A stretch of DNA of 64,000 nucleotides, taken from contig MNCI01003606.1 in NCBI GenBank assembly GCA_015680685.1, positions 227,250 to 291,249 on the forward strand, written 5' to 3'. Every line of letters starts with the position of its first letter. Position 1 is the stretch's first letter. Positions 1 to 11,330 of this stretch are shown piece by piece. The translations under genes and the position numbers were made by a program. The notes beneath the pieces are model-generated. The model was not told the DNA's origin. It did no database searches and saw only the letters and a list, made by a program, of their open reading frames with translations. Source of the stretch: Gnetum montanum (taxonomy: Eukaryota; Streptophyta; Gnetopsida; Gnetales; Gnetaceae).

Positions 1-3000
1 TACCTATATTCTACAAAACTTCTCTGTGATGTTGTGGTCACACTTGTCTATAGATGTGGCTAGGGCCATATTGGAGACCTTGTTGCCTTAGGCATCTAAC
101 TTGATTGTCAAGTTTATCATTGATAATCTACCTCCTAGGACATCAGGGGGAATAATAGATGCCATTAGCCCATGTTTAGGGGGAACAACAGATTCCATTA
201 GCCCATGTTAGAGCTTTGGATGATGTTCAAGTATGGATAGTACAATACTAACAATACTTTGATGGTGGTGCATAAATCCCACACAGTATTCTAGAACTCA
301 CTTGGTACCATGTATCATCTACTCGGGTAAGTAGAGTTGTTATAGTATTTTCATGTTTTTCTACCCTTATTGGTTGAACTACCTTTCCTAACTTCATTCA
401 TCATATGAACTTCTTGCAAGTACAAGGTCAATGATTCAGGCTTGAACATTAATGATCAAACCTTAGTAATGGCTTAAACTGTCCTTGATGAATTTACCAA
501 GGGTCCCTAGATTAGAACTATTTTGTATCAATAGTTAAAGGGAAACTTTGATGCCTACACTAGAAGGCTCAACCTTGTATACAAGGAGTATAAGGATGAT
601 GGGACGATGCACAACTAGTGGGTAGTTTCTAATAACTCCATGGATCAGACCCTTGCAACTAGGAACTCCAATCAAACTACCCCAAAGAAGAAAAGGAAAG
701 GTAAACATAAAGGCCATGGATTCTAATGCTTTATGATTATGAATGTTCTAATTGTTCTATTGCTTTGACTAGTTATTAAACTTGCTTTATGTTGATGCTA
801 AACTTTGGTTGTTGCTTTGCAAGACCTTCCACCTTTGTTGATGTCTCCATACCACTTTCAAGGGTATGCCATGAGGATACCCTCATCCTAAATTTTGGTG
901 AGGTGATACCAACACAAGAGTGGCTGAGGGAACAAGTGCCTAGGTACATTCAAGAAAACATCAAACGTGCAGGTTTCCTTGATGTATTTATGGCACCCAT
1001 CCTTTCCATCCCTGCTAGGAGATGTTGCATGTCATCAACTCCTTTTATGAGAAGGCTGATCATTTTAGCACCATCATCTAGGATATGGATGTTAATATGG
1101 ATATTGATGGGTGCCTCTTTCAAAACTTGTTTGGTATCCCTGTTGATGGGGCAAAGGTTCCCATTAGGATAGTGAAGGAATTAGGCCATTGTGAGGAAGT
1201 TCTAGAGTGGCTTGGTGCCAACATGGGCCACTTCAAAATTTCTATGGATGGTTCCATGAACCCTAATGAAAAGGAATCATATCCTTTATTCAAGTCTTTT
1301 GCATTTCCTAAACTACTATCATAAAAGAAGGTGATCGGTATTGCGTAGGGGTGGACCTTTAAGAAGGTCTTGATGGATGTTACTAGGTTTAACTAGGTGG
1401 TTGCTTTGGTTGTTGGGCTTCAGGAGGAGATCCTTAGGCTTTGCATGGATACCTCTACAATAATCCACATGCACTTTGAATTTTTTGCAAATTATTTGAA
1501 GAGGTTCATGGAATTTTTGATGGTGTATCAGAATGGACAATGGGTTTCCCAAGACCTAAGCCAACTTTCCAAGCCTTGGATAAAGCACATTTATCCAATG
1601 GTGTAGGCCCAGAACCCACTAGAGGGAATGGATGATACATTGTCCATTACCACCAAGGATCTTGATGTTAGGTAGTGTGAGTTCCTTGATAGCATGGATG
1701 ATGAGGAGCCTCTCACATTTCCAATGAGCATCCTAGAGACAAAATGACTAGAGAGAAACTTAAGAGGCCTATGGAGGAAGCACCACTAGCATCAGACCAA
1801 CCTAGAAAAAAGAAGATTAAGTTTAATCTTAGGCTATTATAACAAGTAATTACAAGTATGCTTCATTTAAGTTTTGCTATTTTATGATTTAAAGTTCATG
1901 GATACTTTACGATTTCATGTGTTAACTAGTTTTCTATGTGCTATGGTTGTAGAAAAATGTCAAGTTGTGGTAGCCGAAGTTGTCGTAGAGATAGAACAAA
2001 GGCATGCAAAAGAGACACTCCTAAAGTGACTTGAGGTTGAAGGGTTTTCCAATGTAGATATAAATGATCTAGACATCTTGTTTGGTGATATGGTATCAAG
2101 CACATCCCCCATCATCATCCTAGAGGAGAAAGAGGAGGAGGAGCTAGGTATGCCTATGCCTTAATATTTTTGTTATATATTATAGTTTAATTTTGGTTTT
2201 CATCCTAACCATTCAATGATTGTTATGCTTACAGTAGTTCTTGAGCCACCAGTGTAAGCCCCTATCCCTAATTTTCATTTGAAACCATAGGTGAAGACCA
2301 TAGACAAAGTGGAGTTCATGTATGGAATGGCTTAGAACTTCATCAATCGATTGAAATATGTTGCACCCAAGATAGGTAAGGAATTTGTTTTTATGTGCCT
2401 TAGTTTTTGGGTTATGTCATAGGTTTTGCTTATTTCATGGCTATTTTCGGTTGTATGTTATGTTTATAGTTAGAGACATGGAGATTGACTCCTTACCTAA
2501 GCTTCCCTCTGATGTATATTGTGTACCATTGAAGTTGTATGAGATTGCTACTGATCTAGCAATGTTATGTGCAAAAAATTCATGTGAGCTAGAGAGGTCC
2601 AACAAATCCCTATGGGAGGAGGTTGTGGCCTTAAGGGAGAAGACTCAATAGTAGGAGGAAATCATTAGAGATCTCTGAGACTATAAGGCCTTTGTGGATG
2701 CTCAAGTGACTAACTCAAGGGAGTTACAGACTAGAGAGATCATGTGGGCCTGCTATTGCCATGTCATTCAGGATAAAGTAGTGGTCCTATGGGAGATGGA
2801 AAAATAATGTATGTAGACACACCTCATCTTCCACAAGGTTAAGGACTATAAAGATCACTACCCTTGGGTCCTAAAGTGGGGTAAGAAACAAAAGGCCCAC
2901 AAGTAATAGTATAAGGTGGATCATGGGGCCAACCTTAAGTGGCTCAAGAATGAGTTAGTTGAATGATAAAAGAGAGAGCTATTCATCTAGGGGATCTATG

Positions 3001-3245
3001 AAGAGAGTGCTTATTAGTTTTTTAAAAGTACTCTCATGGTGGAGCAATCCCCTACTGCTTGAATTATCACTATTGCAAGAGAGACCTCTATGGTTGCTAT
3101 TACTCAGGATCCTCCTACTTGGACTAATATAGATAGGAACTACATCCTCTCTAGCATTGATTTTAGGGATGTTTACTGGGTCAACATGATGGAGGACTAG
3201 ATCCTCCATCATTTGGAGGAAGGCCTTCCAAATTTACCCCTAGAA
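1..3245 (+). pseudogene. Antisense PMD-like accessory gene of element A (decayed, spliced structure)
   Basis: This gene runs opposite to its host element and is cut at the window start. A first conserved piece (about 1-150) matches minus-strand sequence of E near 39.8 kb. The main exon runs from an acceptor at 822-823 to a donor at 1846. It contains a segment reading RAGFLDVFMAPILSIPA, then after a frameshift LFGIPVDG near 1125, a layout that resembles the plant mobile domain (R-A-G-F ... G-L-P-x-D-G). Further exons are 1953-2147, 2235-2375 and from 2470. The last encodes a charged, coiled-coil-like tail (LPKLPSDVY and following). All pieces align with the E copy at roughly half identity. Stops and frameshifts make it non-functional. 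The PMD assignment rests on motif layout; the molecular function is unknown. Confidence 0.72.
1846..2469 (+). other. Three predicted introns of the element A antisense gene
   Basis: Introns are inferred at 1846-1952 (GTAATTAC to TTGTAG), 2148-2234 (CTAG|GTATGCC to CTTACAG) and 2376-2469 (ATAG|GTAAGG to TTTATAG). Coding similarity to the E copy stops at each edge and resumes after it. The matching E introns are 136, 91 and 90 bp against 107, 87 and 94 bp here. No transcript evidence is available. Confidence 0.65.
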
Positions 3246-3689
3246 GTAATGAAGCCAAAATCTCCATAGGTTTCATATATTTTATGTTTTAGTTTTAGTT
3301 CTAAGTCATGGTTTTGGCTATGGGTTACTAACTAGCTATATGTTGTTGTATTTCATGCATTAGGAGACATTGGCAACCCTAGAGATGAGGGTGGAATGAT
3401 CCATCACTTCCTCCATCATCTTAGCTTGTTTGGCTATTTTTTTTATTTTCATGTTGATGGCTATAATTAGCCAAGATTATGTTATAGATGATTATTATTT
3501 TTACATTTTTTTCACATAGTGTGTCCATGGCTATGTATGTTATGGATACTTTAACTTTAAATTATCTTTGGCTATCTATATTGTTCTAGTAAATGTTGTG
3601 AATGGCTAGGTTGACATTTTGGTTATAACATTAAATGGATAATTGATGTGATAATAGGCTAAACAAAAAGAAGTATAATAATAAACAAG

Positions 3690-3860
3690 ATGTTTGGTAG
3701 TTGTAGGCCATGTTGTATGCTTATGGCTACATTGCTAGTTTAAGACTATGGTAGGCCATATTGCCAGTTTAAAGTCTTAGTAGACTGTGATGCCAGTTTA
3801 AGGTCATAGTCGACTATTATGTCAATTTAAGATCATAGCAGGTTATTTATGAAAAATAAA
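3690..3860 (-). repeat. Minisatellite of about 32 bp next to the antisense gene of element A
   Basis: About four degenerate units share a core that reads CTTAAACTGGCA in the element's own orientation (seen here as TGCCAGTTTAAG). The same core forms arrays in element E after protease, before RT and after integrase. It sits here between protease and the 3' end of the antisense gene, as in E. Confidence 0.75.
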
Positions 3861-4379
3861 TATATATATAAGGCTTTTTGATGTTTATAATACTATTAAA
3901 AGTAATGAAAGCCTATAGAAATGCAAATGAATTTAGTATACATGAATATGCTACGTGCATAAAGAGTAAAATAAAAATGCATGAAAGAGTATAACAAATT
4001 GAAAAAGAAAGCTTAGGCTATATGGCTATCCATAAATCTAGTTATTAGAGCATAGGATGGAGAAGGTTAAGGTGAACTTCACTTGTGCATATTCTTCCTA
4101 ATCTTTGTAAGGTTAGGGAATGATTAAGGCCTATTCTACACAAGCTTATATTCACCACCCCCTTCACTCATGATGTTAAAAGGGAGTTCATCTCTTAACA
4201 CATCTTTTTGCTTATTATTAACATTATTGGATTTCTTGGGTTGTTGCTATCTTTTGGGCTATTGTATTTCATGGCTAGGAGCTTCTTATTGAAGCTTCAC
4301 TTTAGACCCTTGCTTTATGTTTCCNATTCTTATTGAAGCTTCACTTTAGACCCTTGCTTTATGTTTCCATTGTTGATAG
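3861..4379. other. Non-coding spacer between minisatellite and protease of element A
   Basis: No coding signal was seen on either strand. The stretch is AT-rich, contains a short TA run near 3860-3870, and includes the assembly join at 4325. Confidence 0.5.
4283..4368. other. Assembly join: 42-bp exact duplication around a single N
   Basis: Positions 4283-4324 and 4327-4368 are identical, separated by the single N at 4325 and an A. This is what an unmerged contig overlap looks like, so the duplication is probably not biological. Confidence 0.75.
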
Positions 4380-4960
4380 CTAGAGGAACCATGTTGCCAC
4401 CATGAATGATGATTTCACCTTCCTCTTAAGGAAGGTGAATTTCTTGATGGATGGGTGAGGAAACAGCTCATAATTGAGCCAACCAAGGTCTTTCCAAGAT
4501 AAGGTTGAATTGTGGTATCTCCACAACCACCATACCACAAAATCCAAGGAGATAGACCCCTTGATACTAACCATTGATCCATTGAAGGACTTAAGAGTTT
4601 TGGTGGTTGTAGGTTGCATTTGCTTAGTTAGGCCCAAGAGTTCAACGAAGGTGCATGGGATGACATTAGTTATGGTTCCATCATCAACATGCACCCAATG
4701 TAGTTTAAATTATCCTATGTATATGGTTATGAATAAATGATCCCTAGTTACTTCACCATTTTGGAGATTAACCTTAATTTTTCTATCACGAAATACTAGA
4801 GGTATTGACTTCTTCCCCCTTGGAAAGGGAGGAACCCTCATTGCATGGATGGTTTTTTCATTATCTAGGATTTCCTCACTAACAAGGATGGAAGTCAACA
4901 TTTTGACTAGTGCCTCATGATGTGTGGCAGAAGTTAGGATCAGGTCATACAAGTTTAAGG
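4380..4960 (-). pseudogene. Gag-protease linker and aspartic protease of element A
   Basis: The protease would have cleaved the Gag-Pol polyprotein. The linker reads YDLILTSATHHEALVKML, a Tat-type segment between zinc knuckle and protease that E also has (YDMIMTSSTHYEVLVWML). The protease core reads HVDDGTITNVIPCTFVELLG; the catalytic D-S/T-G is changed to DDG, as in E. A stop separates linker and core, and a further frameshift lies near the end, where the LGRPWL-like motif is only recognisable as fragments. Beyond it, toward lower coordinates, lie the spacer, minisatellite and antisense gene rather than RT. Confidence 0.75.
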
Positions 4961-7720
4961 TTTCATTATTTTACTTGAGGGATTACTTGATTTGGTCCAT
5001 TGCATGAAGGAAGTTCTTATTATTGGTGATGGGATTGTCACCCCAGTTATGGTTTACTTCCTCCATGTGCCCCAAAATGTGAACTTTAGCTTTAGGTTAT
5101 GGTTTTTGGGACTTTTCCTCATTGTTTTGGTTATGAACTTTGGAGTTGTTTTGTAGCATGTTGTTTAAATAGGACTGGGTAGAGGAGGCCATGGATCTAG
5201 CCAATATGGGAGTGGGCTTTGGTGGGTCCACTTTATTTCATGCCTTTTTCTACTTGTCACCCTTACTACTATGATTTTTCTTATGCTTCTTCCTTTGTTT
5301 GGCTGAAGTTTTTTAGTTATCATCCATTAGTTGTGAGGAAGAGGTAGTATCATTGGCCACCATAGGTAGTCATTGCATAATTGTTTGGGCTACATCTAGT
5401 TGGGTTGTCTTAGGTTGAGACACCCTAATGACAAAAGGATTCCTCGAAGGCACTCATGATGGTGCTCTTATGATGAAGGGTGATATTGAGTTGATGGATG
5501 CCAAAGAAGCCCTTTCATCAGATGGGGGTACTTGGATAATGAATTATTCTCTTGGGGATTTTTAGTTGTCATCAATGTTGAACGTTGAAATGATGTAAGG
5601 GCTATCATTAGCATTCAATGAGTCCTTGTAGACCTGCATTGACTAATTTTGTGGTCAAACTAGGTTGGAAGCATCTAAAACCAGCTCTCCTTTATTTATC
5701 ATTCTCTATAGGTCATCCCTTAGTGTAAGGAAAAAGTTTATGTCATGAGCAAGTAGCTGGTGATAGTGGCAAACATAGGCTAACTTGAAGTACTTAGATA
5801 GTTGTAGGTAATTTTTTGTTGTCCTAGTGGGGTCCTTGGCTATTTCACATAGTCTATCATGTTTCTTTTGGTAAGCTTCAGACATTTTTTTATATTGAAT
5901 GTGTCCACTTTTCAAAAGTTTTTCCAACAACTCTAATGGTTTTAATGGTAGTGTAGTGTATTTGGACCTATCCTTTCTTTTGAAATTGGATCTAGTTGTT
6001 GTTAATGCAGTAGCCCCAAAGATTGATGGTTGGTTATTACGGTCATTAGTGGGGGCCTTGGGTGGGTTGGGCTTGGCCCTTGGTTCATGATCTCTATTTC
6101 TTTAACTATAGTTCTTATAGTTGTATCTTTTTGTTTATTCTTTTCTTTGTCTCTCTATGTATGTTGATTTTTATATGCTACGTAGGCCAGATCATGACTA
6201 GCATACATAACATCCTCTATATTTTTAGTTTGAAAAAATGCTTGGATGAGGAACCATGTGTCAAGTTAGTAGTGCATGGACTTGATGAAGTCATTAACCA
6301 CTCCTTTAAATATGGTCAATAAGTGGGCTTCAGTGATAGGTTTTGGTATTTCATTCAATAGTCTATTACACCACTAGATGAACTTCTGCAGAGGTTCTAG
6401 GGATTCCTACTTGACCTTCATGAGTTGGTCAAGTGTTGTGTCAAGCTCAAGTTATACTTGAAGTAGTTGACAAACTAGGCAATCAAGTCCTCCAAAAAGG
6501 ATATGGATCCCCTAGGTAACATGCAGTACCAATCAAGTGCTTTCCTAGTCAAGGACATAGGAAAACTCCTCATGATGTTATAAGGCCATGGCTGTAAGAG
6601 TAAGCATTTGGATCAAAAGGTAATAAGGTGAGCATTGGGATCACCCTCTTCATTATATTTGCTAAATTAAGGAATAGGGACAGTAGGAGGAAGTGTCAAG
6701 GGTGGGGCCGTAGGACTGATGAGATATTCTGGTAGAAGTCCATAATCTTCATACTTTGTAAAGTAGAGGCTTTAAACCTCTTCAACTTCTCCGTTAGGTC
6801 TTAGATCATTTGGAAGGCTTAATCTAGGCCCTGTGGTGGCCTTGTTGGTTGTGGGGTTTGTATATAGGATTGTGGTGTTTATTGTGAGGCTTGTAGCCTT
6901 GTTATCGTTTATAGGATGGAAGGAAGAGGTTGCATTGTGGTCATAGCTTGTGGGCCAAACAAGGAAAAGGATGTTTGTGCTAGTACTTGAGGCAAAAATG
7001 GGATAAATGGGATGTCCAATCCTTGAGTTGCTTTGGGTTCCATGGTGGATCCCACATGGGTAGTTAATGGATTTGTGGTGATGAAAACCACCGTTGATGA
7101 TTGTTGTGCAGTGAACAACATAAATGCATTATAGGTAGTTGGTTATGGCATTCATTGAGTTTGATGTGTGGCTATGACTGATGTGGGACTAGTCATGGTA
7201 GGATAGGAAGGAGTGGAAGATGGTGGCACCATGCCCATGGAGAAAAGAAAATAATTAGAGGAAGGAACTATGACCTTGTGAGACATTTTTTGGAACAATC
7301 CTCCCAGGATGTTTTCAGGCTCAAATTCCACCCTAAACTCATCCTCCTCCCCTTGTTATTCTTTTGAGCTATGCTTGTCTTCTTCCTATTCCATTACAAT
7401 CAATTGAGCTAGGATGCTAACATAGACATTACTTAGAGGTATTTGGTCATATGGGGAAGGGACATACTCTTTCCCATCTCAATGTACAAGCTTAAACTCC
7501 CTTTTTGCCTCTACTTTCACATGTGGAATCATGAGGTTGACCTACATTTTGGCATAAATGCAGTGATAACGATCTTCATTTATGGAGGTAAATTTGGCAC
7601 TTTCCCCTTTGACCCTCAAAGATCTCCTACATTCAATGATGGTAAGGTCTTTGGGATTATACACTCTCATGGCTTGTTAAAGGGTGAGAGGTGATTTGGT
7701 GGACTGTTGGAAAGACATGA
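4961..7720 (-). pseudogene. Gag polyprotein of element A (decayed)
   Basis: Gag would form the cytoplasmic virus-like particle. A start at about 7718 opens MSFQQSTKSPL and is followed by a Pro/Thr/Gln-rich N-terminal region around 7120-6850. The capsid core lies near 6600-6100 and keeps the Retrotrans_gag signature (LTRKALDWYCMLP, then FLEDL). The C-terminal zinc motif reads CHYHQLLAHDINFF at 5778-5706, followed by LRDDL and MINKGELVLDA. This is the CxYH-x4-GH-x4-C segment of Tat-type elements with two of its four ligands altered. E has the matching CHYHQLSGPSMNLC. Many TAG stops and some frameshifts are present. Confidence 0.75.
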
Positions 7721-7745
7721 CTACAGTGTTTAGAATGGCCTAAAA

Positions 7746-8500
7746 TAGACTATAAATGATAAAATAGAAGCAAATTATAGTGAATGGGATTCCAAAAATT
7801 TTAAAGGAAAAAAAAATTACCAACAAAAAAATACTTACTATAATTTGTAAGTGGGGGAAAAGGGGAGGGGGGTAAAGAGGGTTCATCCCTTTACCAAAAA
7901 TGGAAAACTGGAAATGTTGATGTTAAGCCTCACCCATGCTAGCTTCCCAACTACCTCTACATTGGGTATGGTAGGGGGGGGGGTGTGGGAAGAAGGGAGG
8001 TGAGATGGGAATATCACACCTTCTAACTCAACATTGATGAGCGGGAGGCTAAAAAATCAAAGTGGAAAGTTTGGGATTTTCCACTGAAACTTGGTTTTAG
8101 CAAGTTGCCAATTTTCTCAACTTGAAAAAATGAATAGACTATAAAAGAAAAAAAATAAAAGCAAACCCCAAAAAGTGAAATTCAAAAATGAAGAACTTAC
8201 TATAATTAGTAAGTGGGAAGGTGGTGGTGTTGGGAGGGAGGGGGGGGGGGGGGGGTTTGTACGACGGGTACACCCCTTTATCAAAAATGAAAAATTAGAA
8301 AATTTGATGTTAAACACCCTCTACATTCACCTCCTAGCTATCTCTATGTTGGATATGACAGGGGGAAAAGAATGTGGGTGAGATAATGGGAATCTCACAC
8401 CTTCTATTTCAACATTGGAGAGAGGGGTGAAAGTTTGAACGTGAAAATGGAAACCTGGACATTTTTAAAAATGGTTTTGAAAAGCTACCAACTTTTATCA
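7746..8500. repeat. Tandem duplication of about 385 bp in the element A leader, with long G runs
   Basis: Two diverged units start at TAGACTATAAA near 7746 and 8135. Both contain the segment with CTTACTATAA, a G-rich block, a CCTTTACC/TATCAAAAATG segment and a CTCACACCTTCTA segment. Each unit has a G tract: about 9 Gs near 7975-7983 in the first, 16 Gs at 8240-8255 in the second. It lies between gag and the inferred 5' LTR. Open frames across it are proline or glycine runs from homopolymers, not genes. Confidence 0.7.
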
Positions 8501-9060
8501 TAAAGGAGGGGAAAGTAGGTTTGGTTGGTGTGGAAAACAGCATTAGTTTTGTAGCAAAAAATGTTGCAACAAAAATTAAATGGTTTTTAAGGCCTCCACG
8601 CTAGTTTTGTTCTAAAAATTCATAGCAAATATTGTGAAATTTCAGCACCCAAACCACCTACGACTTCTATGTTGGAGTTTCTACTACAAGAGAGGGTAAG
8701 GATGTTATTGGATTTCCAAGGTCTTGGCTGTAAAAATGCAAATTTACTACTAGGAAACAACATTGGAAATATGGCTAATAGATTTTGGCATAGAAATTTG
8801 GTGGAGGTCTTCATTCTAGCACCAAGAAAACTATTATGACTAGAAAAATTGATTGCTAGAAATAACCAATGGATCCATTGCACAATAATCCTCAACCCAT
8901 GAATCCCCAAGGCCTTCAAAAACATGGGATTTGAGGCACCTTGGCCAATTTGGTAGATCAACTAGTGACTTATGAGATGCAAAACTAGATAAATAATATT
9001 GTTGTAGATTGAGGTAATATAAATGTACTAAAATAAATGAAAAATTTAATCTAAACACAA
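8501..9060. other. Element A leader, no gene seen
   Basis: This is AT-rich sequence between the tandem duplication and the inferred LTR interior edge. No primer-binding site matching that of E could be found, so the exact LTR boundary is open. Short open frames here have no family resemblance. Confidence 0.35.
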
Positions 9061-10406
9061 ACCAAAATTGTAAAATTTATTTTACAAAGAATAAATTAAA
9101 GGAGAGTTAAGAGATTGTATACAAAGTGTGCCAAGAGGGCAATAATGGGGTTCACTTGAGTAGGGGTTCAAGATCCATTGGAGCTAATGTGTTCAACTCC
9201 GTGATCTAGAAGTCTTGTGACTCCCAATGCTATTGAACCTCCTTTGTTGCTACTCTAGATCTACAATGTTGGTCACTATTGGAGAAGGTGACAAAAGTAG
9301 AAAAGTTTGATGCTAAATTGCTTCACATTGGTGTTTTGGAATCCCAAAAGTTTCACATTGATACCAAAAATCCACAAGTCCTAAAGTGATAATGCTTCCA
9401 TGCTAGGGCTCAAGAGAATGCAAATGTTGGAGATTGTAAGATCTCTTGAGTGCTTAAAAATGTCCCAAGTGGTGGAATTATTTCTTGTAAGATGTATGTA
9501 TGATTCAATATATTCAAGTGCTAAAAAAGTGGAACCAAAATTGTTGAACCAATATTTGAGGTATTAAATTGCCAAAGTGTCTATATGCAAATTTTTTTTG
9601 AACCTATAAATGGTGCTTGAGGCTAGTTTTTATAGGTATTGGGCCATGAATGGGGCTGAAAAATGGCTATGAATTGGTTGTAATTTGGCTACAAAATGTC
9701 TACCAAATTGCTACAATTTTCTACCTTTTTCAAGTGAGATGGATGATCAAATTTAGGGGGTTACCATATATAGTAAGTTCCTCCACCATGGTCATTCCAT
9801 TTACTCTAAGTAGTAATGGGGGAAAAAATTCTATATTGGAGATGAATCTTCTATGCAAAGCATTTTTCCATCCTTTCCTAAGTGGTTGGTCAATGTTGGA
9901 ATGAATGGAGTGATGAAATCTAGCGATTGTGATTTCCACACTGGGGGAATGTAATTTCCACACTAGGGGTGGAGTCTCCATGTTGGAAGAAAACTTCCAC
10001 ATTAAGGGAACATTTCAAAGCTAAGCATGTAGTCTCAATGCTAGGGGGTGGGGGGAGGAGAGGGGGAGAAAATCACTCACCTCTTCACATTGGGAGTAGG
10101 GTGAGATCTACCCCCTGTAAGTGTTTCTATCATAGAAAAATGTATAGCCCCCATAAAACCCATTAAATTTCTAATTTTGACATTTGAACAAAGCCCAAAT
10201 ATAGACACTAGATGACTTTATTTATTTAGAAAATGAGGCTTTGACCACTTATGAGGCATGTTCAGCCCCAAATGTATGGAATATGTGAGATTGCCCTCCA
10301 TGGGTTATAATCTTCACATTTACAATGAATGTTTACCTTGGGTTTCATGGGGTAAAAGCTACATGATGGGAATTGACTAAAACATATAAAATTTTGTGGT
10401 GTTTCA
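9060..10406 (-). repeat. 5' LTR of element A (outer edge clear, inner edge approximate)
   Basis: The outer edge at 10406 reads TGAAACACCACAAAATTT on the minus strand, close to TGAAACACCACCAAATTTGG at the E LTR. A minus-strand TATA sequence (CCTATAAAAACTAGCC) lies at about 9624-9639, some 770 bp in; E has its TATA box about 800 bp in. The inner edge is estimated from the E LTR length and is not seen directly. Confidence 0.55.
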
Positions 10407-11330
10407 CCTATATAATCTAATTGCAACTTTCAAGGAACATGAAGTAACTTTATATGATGTTCTTAAAAAGATTGTAATTCCAAAATACATTAATGTTCAA
10501 GTTGATGTTATTTCATTCATTCTCCAAATTTTTCAATTTGGATTAGATAATCTAAACTTTTATGATAACAACATCAAGATAGATTTTAAAACTAGGAAGA
10601 TCTACTAGCTACCTACATATATAATGATCAAAGTATCACCTAGTTTTACTATACCACCAATACATGTTGATGATAGTGCAAGGTACAATGTGATCATATG
10701 GGATATTACTAAGTACTTTGGTATTTATGATTAGGTAATATTTAATGAAACCTATAAAAACCTCATCTCTTCCAATGGTACTTAAGTTAACATTATAAAC
10801 TCTATTAGGCATTGGCTTCTATTGTTAAAGATTCCATGTATTCTAAAGCTTTCTTCATGGTCATATGTGAATGTCCTAATGCGAACGGAATACTAGAATG
10901 CCCATGGTTAGCTAAAAATAATGTGGTTTCATTCCCCATTCATCAAAAAATACATTTTTCCTTCTAAAATCATGAATTAACTATCCCAATTAACACCCAG
11001 GTTCTAAGTGTTTCACGCTTGGATCATGAGACAAGAATTTCTACTTAATGAAAAACCATCCAATACTAATGTCAAACCTACTGGTAAATCTATAGTTTCT
11101 TCTCATCCTAAAACTTCTAACTTTTCTACTGAAGAGTTGATAGAGTACAATGATGATTCTAATGCTTATATTAAGTTCATTGACTTAGGCTTTGGAGAGC
11201 TTGATAATTTCCTAGTTGAAAAAGAAATTTAACTTTATCCCTTCCATGCTATTGCTCACAAGATCATCATTGGTCAGATTTCATCTAATTCTTAAATTGC
11301 TTTAGATAAATTCTTATTTACTACTTCCTA
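10407..11330 (+). pseudogene. Gag-protease remnant of element B
   Basis: The first frame reads YNLIATFKEHEVTLYDVLKK, the Tat-type linker before protease. The protease core follows as PIHVDDSARYNVIIWDITKY near 10655-10730, aligning with HIDDGAVRNAIS in E; the D-S/T-G triad is altered to DDS. A further block (YIKFIDLGFGELDNFLVEKEI in 11165-11230) resembles the stretch before RT in E. Several stops break the frame. The upstream gag is missing because element A is inserted at 10406. Confidence 0.6.

Larger units (their letters stand above)
1..10406 (-). mobile_element. Element A: Tat-clade Ty3/gypsy LTR retrotransposon, 5' part
   Basis: The element reads on the minus strand from its 5' LTR edge at 10406 through leader, gag and protease, then reaches a gene on the opposite strand and runs off the window at position 1. 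RT, integrase and the 3' LTR would lie outside. Gag and protease align by eye with those of element E in the same order, and both elements carry a homologous antisense gene after protease. The LTR edge reads TGAAACACCAC on the minus strand, as in E. It interrupts the gag-protease remnant of element B at 10407. The inner LTR boundary and the target duplication were not found. Confidence 0.8.

Noticed and set aside
8117-8381. Proline-rich and glycine-rich open frames on both strands
   Set aside because: They are translations of the 16-G homopolymer and its duplicated surroundings.
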